This document shows positions 44,340-52,229 of a DNA stretch of 64,000 bases, piece after piece (the first letter of the stretch is position 1; each line of letters opens with the position of its first letter). Below the pieces are notes generated by a model, which was not told the origin of the DNA, did not search any database, and was given only the letters and a program-made list of their open reading frames with translations. Source of the stretch: Rhodospirillaceae bacterium UBA4468 (GTDB lineage Bacteria; Pseudomonadota; Alphaproteobacteria; Rhodospirillales; Casp-alpha2); assembly GCA_002389385.1 (NCBI GenBank), contig DGOK01000102.1, forward strand, positions 28,464 through 92,463, read 5' to 3'. The position numbers and the translations under genes were made by a program.

Positions 44340-44810
44340 ATGAAATTTTCAAAACCAATAATTGCTATTACCATATGTCTCGCACTGGCATCTTGTGGTC
44401 AAGGCCGCGATAAAGAAACCGTTGGTACGCTCGCAGGCGCGGGCATCGGCGGATTGATCGGCACACAATTAGGTGGCGGTAAAGGCAAGCTTGCTGCCGT
44501 TGTCTTAGGTACCTTGGCAGGTGCATGGGCCGGTAGCGAAGTCGGTAAATCGCTTGATAAGGCTGACAAGGCTTACGCGCAACGCACCGCGCAAGATGCC
44601 CTTGAGTATAACAAGGCGAAGCAACCATCGACCTGGCGCAATCCTGATTCGGGGAATTCTGGCACCGTAACACCCGTCAGCACGTACCGAAACAGTGAAG
44701 GCACGGAATGCCGCGAATTCGAAACCGCTATCTTTATTGATGGCGAGCAAGAAAAAGGCATTGGCACTGCCTGTCGCCAAGCTGACGGCACCTGGAAAAT
44801 CGCCAGTTGA
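44340..44810 (+). CDS. Glycine-zipper surface-antigen-like lipoprotein (17 kDa antigen type)
   Basis: The 156-residue protein starts with a lipoprotein signal (MKFSKPIIAITICLALASC, lipobox LASC). A glycine-zipper segment follows (TLAGAGIGGLIGTQLGGG and LGTLAGAWAGSEVG, about residues 30-75). The C-terminal domain, with TECREFETAIFIDGEQEKG and ACRQADGTWKI, is typical of rickettsial 17-kDa antigen-like proteins. It is probably an outer-membrane lipoprotein with a structural role. Its stop overlaps the TTG start of the broken hydrolase gene by four bases. Confidence 0.9.
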   Translation: MKFSKPIIAITICLALASCGQGRDKETVGTLAGAGIGGLIGTQLGGGKGKLAAVVLGTLAGAWAGSEVGKSLDKADKAYAQRTAQDALEYNKAKQPSTWRNPDSGNSGTVTPVSTYRNSEGTECREFETAIFIDGEQEKGIGTACRQADGTWKIAS

Positions 44811-45699
44811 ATAGACTGACAATCTTTAGTCGGGCCTTTGCTATAGGTGCCGCTGCTTTCTTCCTGATGCAGAGTAGCTCTGTCTCGGCTAAAGACGTCA
44901 TTCAATACACAACGCTGCAAGGCGATGAGATTAAGGCGGTCTATATCCCCGCCCCAGACACGGCAGCGAAACCAGCACCTGCGATCATCATGCTGCACGG
45001 CTGTGGCGGGCTTTATACAAAAAAAGGTGAAATCCGTTCACGCGAGCGTGCCTGGATCGATATTCTACAGGCCGAGGGGTATGCGCTTTTATTACCCGCC
45101 AGCTTCGCATCACGCGGGTACGGCAGTTTATGCAAAACAAAGAATCGCCCCGTCACCCCGGAAGGCCAACGCCCACATGACGCCATCGGTGCGGTTTAAT
45201 ACTTAGCCACAAGGCCCGAAATTGATCCGAAGCGCATTGCTTTCCTTGGATGGTCTAATGGTGCAATGACCGGATTGCATGCGGTCCGTATGGATGCGGA
45301 TGCAGAACCAGCGCCCAATTCGGCAGATGCACGAACAGCTGTCGTCTTTTATCCGGGCTGCATTGCCCTTAAAAATCATATCCCGGTTATGAAGCGCGTA
45401 TACCAACCTTGATCCAGCACGGCGCCTTAGATGACTGGACCCTCCCAGACCCATGCCGCGAGCTCGTCGCCAATGCCACAAATCATGACGGCGGTGCGCC
45501 CATGTTCATCGACATTTATCCAGATGCCTATCACGGCTTTGACAATCCGAACTCAAAAGTCAGAACAATAACCACCAAGCATTCCGGCTATAAATCAGGT
45601 GAGCGCACGGTCCACGGCGGCACCAATCATGACGCCCGCGAGAAAGCCATTGCCCGCACTCTAGCATGGTTCCGAACCCATCTCGTTGAATCGAAATAA
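44807..45699 (+). pseudogene. Dienelactone-hydrolase-family gene broken by a stop and a frameshift
   Basis: A TTG at 44807 starts a signal-peptide-bearing alpha/beta hydrolase with the IIMLHGCGGLY oxyanion segment. A TAA at 45197-45199 interrupts (AIGAV-stop-YLATRPEID), after which the same frame continues through the nucleophile motif GWSNGAMTG. At about 45370-45400 the homologous frame shifts by one base. The rest, PTLIQHGALDDWTLPDPC and the catalytic-His segment DAYHGFD, is read in a different frame from about 45409 to 45699. Together these parts match secreted dienelactone-hydrolase-family proteins of about 290 residues. CAA-to-TAA would explain the stop, and a one-base deletion the shift. 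The gene is non-functional as read. Confidence 0.85.
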
Positions 45700-45801
45700 T
45701 CATAACTATCATGTTTCAAATTCTTCCACATCGTTAGCAGGGTATTATTGACCTAGAAGAATACTACTTTTTAATGTATTTTAATTTGAGTATAATAATT
45801 C

Positions 45802-46174
45802 ATGGATGAAGAACCTGATACTTTGCATTGCTTCCCAGAAAAGACTGCAGAAGCACTTCAAGGCTTGATTCGTCTTGTTGCGCTCTCGAATGCTGGAGGC
45901 GTTGTAGCGACAATCAGTGTTATAAGTGCGAATGCTGATATTGATGGTATCTCCCGTGTATTCGCATTTCCCTTAGGTTTTTTTTGCAGGGGGCATAATT
46001 TTAACAATATTATATGCCCTGAGTTACACCTTAAGAGTTTTCGACTCAGATGATTGGCATAAAGGCCCAGAATTTTTAATATCTTTGAACTTTATGAATG
46101 GAACCGGATACGGGGCGATTGCATTTTTCGTATTTGGATGTGTTTCCGGCATTCTCATAGTTGGTTGCGTTTGA
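45802..46174 (+). pseudogene. Small membrane protein frameshifted at an eight-T run
   Basis: From ATG 45802 the first 58 codons encode a short hydrophilic start and a hydrophobic segment, ISRVFAFPLGFF. The frame then crosses T8 at 45978-45985 and soon degrades to FCRGHNF and a stop at 46053. With one T fewer the reading becomes GFFAGGIILTILYALSYTL. It continues through a soluble loop (DSDDWHKGPEFL) and a last hydrophobic segment (GAIAFFVFGCVSGILIVGCV) to a stop at 46174. The repaired product would be about 123 residues with three hydrophobic segments. I do not recognise a family. It may be an indel, sequencing error or slippage site. Confidence 0.6.
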
Positions 46175-46275
46175 AAAACCTCTGATTTCTAACAATGTTT
46201 AGCGGCATCCCAATTCGAAATAATCACAACTATCATGTTGAGCAGCCCGAATCGGCACCTTAGGATACGGCCATC

Positions 46276-46944
46276 ATGACTGATGAAACACCCATCTCCG
46301 ACCCACCTATCCGCGCCGCCATCGTGCCGGTCACGCTGTTACAACAGAACTGCTCCATTGTCTGTTGTGTCGAGACCAACAAGGGCGCGTTTGTCGATCC
46401 GGGTAGTGATATTGATCTCCTCATGGATGCCGTTGAGCAAGCCAGATGTGAGATTGAGAAAATCCTCCTCACCCACGGGCATGCGGATCATGCGGGCGCT
46501 GCGGACGAGCTTCGGGAGCGTCTGGGTATCCCAATTGAAGGCCCGCATATTGATGATCAGTTCTGGATTGATGCGATCTCGCAAGATTCTGCCAAGTACG
46601 GCTTTCCGGGTGGACGCGCATTTGATTCTGATCGCTGGTTGGTTGGCGGAGACAGCGTCACCGTCGGCAATGTGACGTTTGGTGTTTATCACTGCCCCGG
46701 CCACACCCCGGGCCACGTCGTCTTTCATCAAGCTGAAAGCAATCTGGCATTTGTAGGGGATGTCTTGTTTCAGGGCTCCATTGGGCGCTCCGATTTTCCT
46801 AAAGGCGACCAAGACACATTGATCAATTCGATCAAGACACAGCTTTGGCCGCTCGGCGACGATACAGCCTTTGTCCCCGGCCATGGGCCCATGTCCACAT
46901 TTGGCCATGAACGCGAGGCCAATCCCTACGTCAGCGGAACCTAA
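46276..46944 (+). CDS. MBL-fold hydrolase, glyoxalase II-like (YcbL/GloC type)
   Basis: The 222-residue protein matches the short glyoxalase II-like group. It has VPVTLLQQNCSIV at the start, the zinc motif THGHADHAG (about residue 74), the CPGHTPGHVVF segment, GDVLFQGSIGRSDFPKGD, and a late FVPGHGPMSTFGHE. Such enzymes hydrolyse S-lactoylglutathione or related thioesters. It lacks the long C-terminal substrate-binding domain of classical GloB. It is followed by a YHS-like small gene after 28 bases. Confidence 0.9.
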   Translation: MTDETPISDPPIRAAIVPVTLLQQNCSIVCCVETNKGAFVDPGSDIDLLMDAVEQARCEIEKILLTHGHADHAGAADELRERLGIPIEGPHIDDQFWIDAISQDSAKYGFPGGRAFDSDRWLVGGDSVTVGNVTFGVYHCPGHTPGHVVFHQAESNLAFVGDVLFQGSIGRSDFPKGDQDTLINSIKTQLWPLGDDTAFVPGHGPMSTFGHEREANPYVSGT

Positions 46945-46972
46945 ATTCACCCAACACCAACGGAGACAAAGC

Positions 46973-47179
46973 ATGTCTGATCCAATTTTGAGCGAATGTA
47001 TTAATCCGACATGTCCCATATCTGGGGAGCCTGTCGCACCTGACAGCCTCACAACTTACAAAGGTCATATGGTTGGCTTTGGCGAACCAGAAGATCGCGA
47101 CAAGTTCGCCGCCGCACCAAACGACTTTCCAGATTCCATCCACCATTTTGATCAACGTATCGCTGAGGGAACCTCATGA
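46973..47179 (+). CDS. Small YHS-like Cys-motif protein
   Basis: The 68-residue protein starts at ATG 46973 with GGAGA upstream. It has CINPTCPISGEPV, a metal-binding-like Cys pair, then TTYKGHMVGFGEPEDRDKF and PNDF. This spacing resembles YHS domains, which often bind metals, although the second Cys pair of typical YHS domains is absent. The ending of the gene overlaps the start of the flavoprotein gene by four bases (TCATGA), so it is coupled to it. The exact function is unknown. Confidence 0.72.
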   Translation: MSDPILSECINPTCPISGEPVAPDSLTTYKGHMVGFGEPEDRDKFAAAPNDFPDSIHHFDQRIAEGTS

Positions 47180-47805
47180 GTGATATCCGCATTGAAACCG
47201 TCGATGAGCTAGAAGCCATCTATGGCACGCCGTCGGAAGCCTCAATCGTCAAAGAAAGCGCCATTATCACAGACGAATATCGCCAATTAATTGAGGCGTC
47301 GCCCTTTGTGGCGGTAGCCTCAAGCGGCACCGAAGGGCTCGATTGCTCACCCCGTGGTGACCAAGGCTGTGTCGTGCATATTCATGATGAAAAAACGATC
47401 ATGATACCAGATCGGCGTGGTAACAACCGGGTCGATACGCTCAGGAACATCATCGAAGACCCCCGCGTCGCCCTGCTGTTTTTAATTCCGGGTTCTGGCA
47501 CCACGCTCCGTATCAATGGTCAGGCCCATCTCAGCATTGCGCCTAAGCTTCTTAAAAGCTTTGAAGAGCAAGGCAAGCCACCCCGCTCGGTGATGGTGAT
47601 TGAGATCGAAACGATGTACTTCCAATGCGCTCGCGCGATCATGCGCTCAAAGCTTTGGGATGCGGCCTCTCACGTCGGCAAGGCTGATATTCCATCAGCA
47701 GGCAAGATTCTCGCAGCACAAACTAAAGCCCGCGCAGACGGCGGCATTGATGCCGAAGCTTATGACGCCGCATGGCCCGGACGCGCCGCAAAATCGCTCT
47801 GGTAG
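47176..47805 (+). CDS. Pyridoxamine-5'-phosphate-oxidase-like FMN-binding protein
   Basis: The 209-residue protein belongs to the split-barrel flavin-binding family often named PPOX class FMN-binding, not to true PdxH. Typical segments are SPFVAVASSGTEGLDCSPRGDQ, IPDRRGNNRVDTLRNIIEDP and LFLIPGSGTTLRINGQA. The last 45 residues include an AKSLW-type end. The substrate is unknown; related proteins reduce or bind flavins and cofactor F420. It is the last gene of a three-gene unit with the glyoxalase-like and YHS-like genes. Confidence 0.88.
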   Translation: MSDIRIETVDELEAIYGTPSEASIVKESAIITDEYRQLIEASPFVAVASSGTEGLDCSPRGDQGCVVHIHDEKTIMIPDRRGNNRVDTLRNIIEDPRVALLFLIPGSGTTLRINGQAHLSIAPKLLKSFEEQGKPPRSVMVIEIETMYFQCARAIMRSKLWDAASHVGKADIPSAGKILAAQTKARADGGIDAEAYDAAWPGRAAKSLW

Positions 47806-47870
47806 GCTCGCTCCATCAGATATCAGTCATATCGCCTCGGTCAGGCACTGATTTATTTATTTTCTAACGC

Positions 47871-47898
47871 CGTCATTCCCGCAAAAGCGGGAACCCAG
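47871..47898. repeat. REP-like hairpin, left copy
   Basis: This 28-base palindromic element begins CGTCATTCCCGC, has the loop AAAA and closes GCGGGAACCCAG. The copy at 48218-48245 is its inverted counterpart with three differences. Two of them are paired (T-A against C-G) so the stem is kept. Such sequences are common dispersed hairpins of proteobacteria. Confidence 0.85.
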
Positions 47899-47920
47899 CG
47901 ATATCCGACCAAAGGTCACG

Positions 47921-48184
47921 CTATTCGAGATTATCTCGTTCGATGAGTTCGAGTTTCCAATTTCGATACCATTTCTTCATGGCCTTTTCTCGACGTATCG
48001 CACTTTCAAGCCGCGCATAGCATTCAAAATATACCAGCATTTTAATACCATGATCTCTGGTGAGCCTCGGCAATGCACTTATTTTGTGCAGATAGACACG
48101 ATTCATCAGATCGGTTATGACGCAGATATAGAGAGACCCATTACGCTTACTCGCAAGAATGTAGACATAGCTTTTCTGTTCCAT
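47921..48184 (-). CDS. GIY-YIG nuclease-like protein, possibly degenerate
   Basis: The 87-residue protein has the SYVYILASKRNGSLYI segment, then NRVYLHK with the catalytic-type Arg, MLVYFECYARLESAIRREKA with the catalytic-type Glu, and KKWYRNWKLELIE. This is the pattern of the short solitary GIY-YIG family found throughout proteobacteria. Two features look decayed. The usual G-V-T-S-D after LYI reads C-V-I-T-D, and a few residues usually found after HK are missing. It is flanked on both sides by inverted REP-like hairpins, 22 bases outside its stop and 33 bases outside its start. No other mobile gene is adjacent. It may be functional or a relic. Confidence 0.75.
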   Translation of the reverse strand: MEQKSYVYILASKRNGSLYICVITDLMNRVYLHKISALPRLTRDHGIKMLVYFECYARLESAIRREKAMKKWYRNWKLELIERDNLE

Positions 48185-48217
48185 TTGAAAGATTATGCAA
48201 GGGCCAGAAGTTTTTTT

Positions 48218-48245
48218 CTGGGTCCCCGCTTTCGCGGGGATGACG
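48218..48245. repeat. REP-like hairpin, right copy (inverted)
   Basis: This 28-base element begins CTGGGTCCCCGC, has the loop TTTC and closes GCGGGGATGACG. It is the inverted partner of 47871-47898, with compensating stem changes. It sits beside the start of the GIY-YIG gene, so the two copies bracket it as inverted terminal repeats. Confidence 0.85.
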
Positions 48246-48282
48246 AAAGTTTATGCATGGCTCTCACTGGAATCTAAGCTCA

Positions 48283-48390
48283 CCCCCTCACCTGTCCTAT
48301 CCCCAATTTCTTAAGAGAGGGGACTTGCGCATTCATGCACAGTCCACTTATCCCTCTCCTCCTTTTAGGAGGAGAGGTTAGGTGAGGAGG
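48283..48390. repeat. 108-base structured palindrome upstream of aspS (MITE-like)
   Basis: Imperfect 20-base ends (48283-48302 and 48371-48390) are inverted with 16 of 20 matching. Inside lies a perfect 10-base stem CCTCTCCTCC / GGAGGAGAGG at 48353-48377 with a five-base loop. A further GGACT/AGTCC pair occurs at 48321-48345, enclosing GCAT/ATGC. It has no coding frame. It may be a MITE-type element or a transcribed leader of aspS, whose start is 90 bases downstream. Confidence 0.65.
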
Positions 48391-48480
48391 TTTTATCTGC
48401 TTAACCCTTGCAAATCCGGGGTTTCGCGCTTAAACCTCCGATTAAATATCCAGTAATCATTCTACCTCCGGAGATGCCCT

Positions 48481-50298
48481 GTGACCGATACTATGCACCC
48501 ATTCCGTACCCATACGTGTGACGCACCACGGCCTGAACATGTTGGCCAGACTGTGCGCATTTCTGGTTGGGTGCATCGCAAGCGTGATCACGGCAACCTG
48601 ATGTTCGTCGATCTGCGCGATCATTACGGGATTACCCAGTGCGTGATTGACGTCTCTAACGAGCTGTTCCCGACCATCGAAAGCGCACGTCCCGAGACAG
48701 TGCTCACAATCACCGGTGAAGTCGTTGAGCGGTCTGCCGAGACCATCAATACCAACCTGCCAACAGGTCATGTTGAAATTCGCATTCGTGCCGTCAACGT
48801 CGAAGGCCCTTCCGAAGTTCTGCCGATGCAGGTCGCTGGCGATCAGGAATACGGCGAAGACATTCGTTTGCGCTATCGCTTCCTTGATCTGCGCCGCGAG
48901 AAAATGCAGAGAAACATTAAGCTTCGTAACGGTGTGATTTCATCGATCCGTCGTCGTATGACCGATTTGGGCTTCATGGAGTTCCAGACACCCATCCTGA
49001 CCGCAAGCTCGCCTGAAGGTGCGCGCGACTATTTGGTGCCTGCACGTAACCACCCCGGCAAGTTCTACGCGTTGCCGCAAGCGCCTCAGCAGTTTAAACA
49101 GTTGCTGATGGTCTCTGGTTTCGATAAGTACTTCCAGATCGCCCCATGTTTCCGCGATGAAGATGCCCGTGCCGACCGTTCCCCGGGTGAATTCTATCAA
49201 CTCGATTTCGAAATGGCGTACGTAACTCAAGAAGACGTGTTACGCACCATCGAGCCTGTGATTGCAGGTGTGTTTGAAGAATTTGCTGATGGCCGAACAG
49301 TAACGGACACGCCTTTCCCGGAAATTCCTTACCGCGAATCAATGATGAAGTACGGCTCAGACAAGCCGGACCTCAGAAACCCGATTGAAATGCAGGATGT
49401 CACAGATCATTTCCGTGGTTCCGATTTCAAGGTTTTTGCCGGGATGGTCGAAAAGAACGATGACATCAGGGTATATGCTATTCCAGCCCCGACAGGTGGC
49501 AGCCGTGCCTTCTGTGACCGCATGAACAAATGGGCGCAAGGTGAAGGTCAGCCAGGACTGGGATACATCTTCTTCCGTGATGGCGAAGGTGCAGGTCCTG
49601 TTGCGAAAAACATCGGCGAAGAGCGCACAACTGCCGTACGCACACAACTGGGTTTGACTGATGGCGACGCCGTGTTTTTTGTCTGCGGCGACCCCCGAGA
49701 TTTCTCATCATTTGCAGGCGCAGCCAGAATGAAGGTTGGTACTGACCTTGAGCTTTGTGAAACCGGTTGCTTCAAGTTTTGCTGGATCGTCGACTATCCA
49801 ATGTTCGAACTGGATGACGATGGCAAGCTTGAGTTCTCACACAATCCGTTCTCAATGCCCCAAGGCGGGCTTGATGCGCTTGAGAACCAAGACCCTCTCG
49901 ACATTCTTGCTTATCAGTACGACATCGTCTGTAACGGTGTTGAGCTGTCATCAGGTGCAATCCGAAACCACCGCGCAGACATTATGGTCAAAGCCTTTGG
50001 CATGGCCGGATACGGCATGGACGTGGTTGAAGAAAAGTTCGGTGGCATGCTGCGGGCATTCCAATTTGGCGCGCCACCACACGGTGGCTCAGCGCCAGGC
50101 ATCGACCGGATTGTCATGCTGTTAGCGAACGAAGAGAACATTCGCGAAGTCATTGCGTTCCCAATGAACCAACAGGCCGAAGATCTGTTGATGAGCGCAC
50201 CGACAGAAGTGGAACCAAAGCGGCTTAAGGAACTCAGCATCAAGCTTGATCTGCCTAAGCCTAAGAAAACCACAATTGACAGCGACAAAGCTGAATAA
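48481..50298 (+). CDS. aspS: Aspartyl-tRNA synthetase
   Basis: AspRS charges tRNA-Asp, and in organisms without AsnRS it also makes Asp-tRNA-Asn for amidation by GatCAB. The 605-residue protein has the bacterial layout: an N-terminal anticodon OB-fold (VRISGWVHRKRDHGNLMFVDLRD), class II motif 2 (FQIAPCFRDEDARADR), a bacterial insertion domain (about 290-420), and motif 3 (FGAPPHGGSAPGIDRIVML). The start is GTG 48481 with CCGGAG about seven bases upstream; ATG 48493 is an alternative. It is preceded by a structured repeat and is probably monocistronic. Confidence 0.97.
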   Translation: MTDTMHPFRTHTCDAPRPEHVGQTVRISGWVHRKRDHGNLMFVDLRDHYGITQCVIDVSNELFPTIESARPETVLTITGEVVERSAETINTNLPTGHVEIRIRAVNVEGPSEVLPMQVAGDQEYGEDIRLRYRFLDLRREKMQRNIKLRNGVISSIRRRMTDLGFMEFQTPILTASSPEGARDYLVPARNHPGKFYALPQAPQQFKQLLMVSGFDKYFQIAPCFRDEDARADRSPGEFYQLDFEMAYVTQEDVLRTIEPVIAGVFEEFADGRTVTDTPFPEIPYRESMMKYGSDKPDLRNPIEMQDVTDHFRGSDFKVFAGMVEKNDDIRVYAIPAPTGGSRAFCDRMNKWAQGEGQPGLGYIFFRDGEGAGPVAKNIGEERTTAVRTQLGLTDGDAVFFVCGDPRDFSSFAGAARMKVGTDLELCETGCFKFCWIVDYPMFELDDDGKLEFSHNPFSMPQGGLDALENQDPLDILAYQYDIVCNGVELSSGAIRNHRADIMVKAFGMAGYGMDVVEEKFGGMLRAFQFGAPPHGGSAPGIDRIVMLLANEENIREVIAFPMNQQAEDLLMSAPTEVEPKRLKELSIKLDLPKPKKTTIDSDKAE

Positions 50299-50513
50299 GT
50301 TTACCGCACTGCAACATCCTGATTACTTTGGATTTTAGATAAAAAATCCTAAGTTTTCAGGTAAATGTATGTTCAGGACCGTACATATTCATTCTTGCAT
50401 ATAATGCTAAGAAAGCGTCTTACTGCACATGCGAAGGCGATTTTGATCTATAGGCCTGATCACATCACGCCCGCAAAAACTTAAAACAAAAAATACGGCC
50501 TTGGACGATAGCT

Positions 50514-51002
50514 ATGATGAGATTCGTTGCCACACTTTCAGCCCTTTTTATCTGTTCCGCATGCGCTGCCCCAATTGGCGTGACCGTGGTTGCATTGATG
50601 GCTGATGGCGTTTCGTATGCTACGACTGAAAAATCTATTTCAGACCACGGACTTTCGGCGATTACTGAACAAGATTGTGCGATGCACCGGGTCTTTACCG
50701 ATGGCCCTGTTTGTTCAGAGAACGAAGACAATCTAGAGGTTGCCGAGAATTTACCATTCGAGCTAGGCCAGACAGTTGAACAACCCGGTGTCTATATGGT
50801 GATGGCCAGCAGCTATGACATCAACTCAGCCGAAGCGTTTAATGCACAACACGTGGCAATGAAATCTCAGCTATTTGTCATGCCTGCAGGTGATCAAAAA
50901 GTAACGTACCATTTCGTTTCAGGTCCGGTCACCCGCGCCACCTACAGCAACGCCCAATATGTTGCTGCTCAAGCTGGTGTTCGCAATACCTGGGCACTAT
51001 AA
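50514..51002 (+). CDS. Uncharacterised lipoprotein
   Basis: The 162-residue protein starts with a lipoprotein signal peptide (MMRFVATLSALFICSAC, lipobox with Cys). A segment GVTVVALMADGVSYATTEKSISDHGLSAI then resembles a family of alphaproteobacterial lipoproteins of unknown role. Two cysteines (ITEQDCAMHR and TDGPVCSE) could form a disulfide. No catalytic motif is seen. It is preceded by a gap of about 215 bases after aspS in which I see no gene. A short open stretch continues beyond the stop in the same frame to 51077, but that is weak evidence. Confidence 0.72.
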   Translation: MMRFVATLSALFICSACAAPIGVTVVALMADGVSYATTEKSISDHGLSAITEQDCAMHRVFTDGPVCSENEDNLEVAENLPFELGQTVEQPGVYMVMASSYDINSAEAFNAQHVAMKSQLFVMPAGDQKVTYHFVSGPVTRATYSNAQYVAAQAGVRNTWAL

Positions 51003-51166
51003 ATCGACGAACGTGACTGGCAGATTGCAAAAGAGCTACGTACAAACAATCCATCTGAGCCGCATCTCTCTAACTAGCCGACTTCGCTGGTTATGGTTGT
51101 TTATACATGAGCCATTCTTTACTTATGATCTAAGCACTTTGTTATCGCCTCGCGAAGGGATACCCT

Positions 51167-51565
51167 ATGCTTACTGTCCATACCCTCAATGATGAAATTC
51201 GTGCCCATTCAAATAATGCTGGGCACGCTACGGAAGTCCCTGCCAACGCGAGGCTTTTATTCTGTAACGGTCAAGTAGGTGCCCAATTGGACGGTACTGT
51301 TCCAAACACACCCAAAGAACAGATTCAGGTTATTTTTGAACGTATAGAAACAATCCTGACCGCATCAAGAATGTCATTTAAAGACATCGTAAAATTTACG
51401 GTTTATATGACCCACAAGGATATCATCATGGATTACCTTGAGGTGCGTGGCCCACTTTTAGGAGATCACAATCCACCGGCCACATTATTAATCGTTCCAG
51501 AATTTCCGCGTGCAGGCATCGAAGTTGAGATCGAAGTTGTCGCAGCAAAAGTCGATGATGCATGA
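51167..51565 (+). CDS. RidA/YjgF-family protein
   Basis: The 132-residue protein belongs to the RidA superfamily, whose archetype deaminates reactive enamine/imine intermediates. Typical segments are LLFCNGQVGAQLDGTV, the SFKDIVKFTVYMTHKD helix-strand, and the C-terminal FPRAGIEVEIEVVAAK, where the family Arg and Glu occur. Whether it is a true RidA or an imine-hydrolysing relative is not clear. The start ATG has AAGGG upstream. It is followed by a convergent TPR gene. Confidence 0.9.
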   Translation: MLTVHTLNDEIRAHSNNAGHATEVPANARLLFCNGQVGAQLDGTVPNTPKEQIQVIFERIETILTASRMSFKDIVKFTVYMTHKDIIMDYLEVRGPLLGDHNPPATLLIVPEFPRAGIEVEIEVVAAKVDDA

Positions 51566-51622
51566 AAATGCGGTCGCATCCTAAAGACCTGCATTTTTCC
51601 TAACTTACGACCTCAAATAATT

Positions 51623-52081
51623 TCAGTATGTACCCTTAGCACCTTTTTCGATGGCGTCTTTCAACGCATCGTGTTCGTCGCATGAGAAAAGGCACGCGTC
51701 ATCAATACGGGCCAACAGCATTTTGGCTTTATCCAACCGCCCCGTCTGAACATACAGCACACCGAGATATTCAAGCGCACCAACATGCTCTTTGTCGATA
51801 GCGAGTGCCTTAGCGTATAGCGCCTCAGCTTCATCTAACCGACCTTGTTTGCGGATTGAATATGCGAGCAAATTCCATGCGTCAGCATTCTCGGCGTCCT
51901 TGGCAGCAACGGCCCTGAGCAATGTCTCGGCAGCCGCAAAATTATCCACTTTCAGGGCTGTACGCGCACTAGAAATCTCATCTGCTTTGGCTGGCGCGCT
52001 ATCGTCAGAATCCGCAGCAAATCCCGCAATCGGGGACATCAATAAAACAGCTACAAAACAGCCAATAAGAAAAATCCGCAT
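51623..52081 (-). CDS. Small periplasmic TPR protein
   Basis: The 152-residue protein starts with a signal peptide (MRIFLIGCFVAVLLMSPIAGFAAD) and then has about three TPR units (AETLLRAVAAKDAENADAWN, RLDEAEALYAKALAIDKEHVG, ALEYLGVLYVQTGRLDKAKM). The C-terminus has two cysteines (DDACLFSCDEH) that may form a disulfide. It probably scaffolds periplasmic proteins. I chose ATG 52081, with GGAG eight bases upstream; upstream codons are unlikely to belong. It is transcribed alone. Confidence 0.85.
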   Translation of the reverse strand: MRIFLIGCFVAVLLMSPIAGFAADSDDSAPAKADEISSARTALKVDNFAAAETLLRAVAAKDAENADAWNLLAYSIRKQGRLDEAEALYAKALAIDKEHVGALEYLGVLYVQTGRLDKAKMLLARIDDACLFSCDEHDALKDAIEKGAKGTY

Positions 52082-52229
52082 AAACATCTCCATTCACATT
52101 CGAAATCGATAATCGTTCAAATGTAACTTAGAGAACACTCATATAGAAAGCACGATAGCGTGAGCTGCAGGCTTACGCTTGGGCACCAAATAGAAAGCCA
52201 ATACCTTCCCCCGGCACTAGCTTTTTTAT

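Noticed and set aside
13210..45699. Stop codon reassignment as the cause of the internal stops
   Set aside because: TAA, TAG and TGA are all involved, and other genes in the window end normally with each of them. No single recoded codon can explain the pattern.
50330..50349. GGATTTT/AAAATCC hairpin after aspS as a terminator
   Set aside because: The stem is AT-rich and no T tract follows, so it does not meet the pattern of an intrinsic terminator.
51003..51077. In-frame extension of 24 codons after the lipoprotein stop
   Set aside because: The extension is short and no homologous residues are known to me there. An open stretch of this length occurs often by chance, so I kept the stop at 51002.
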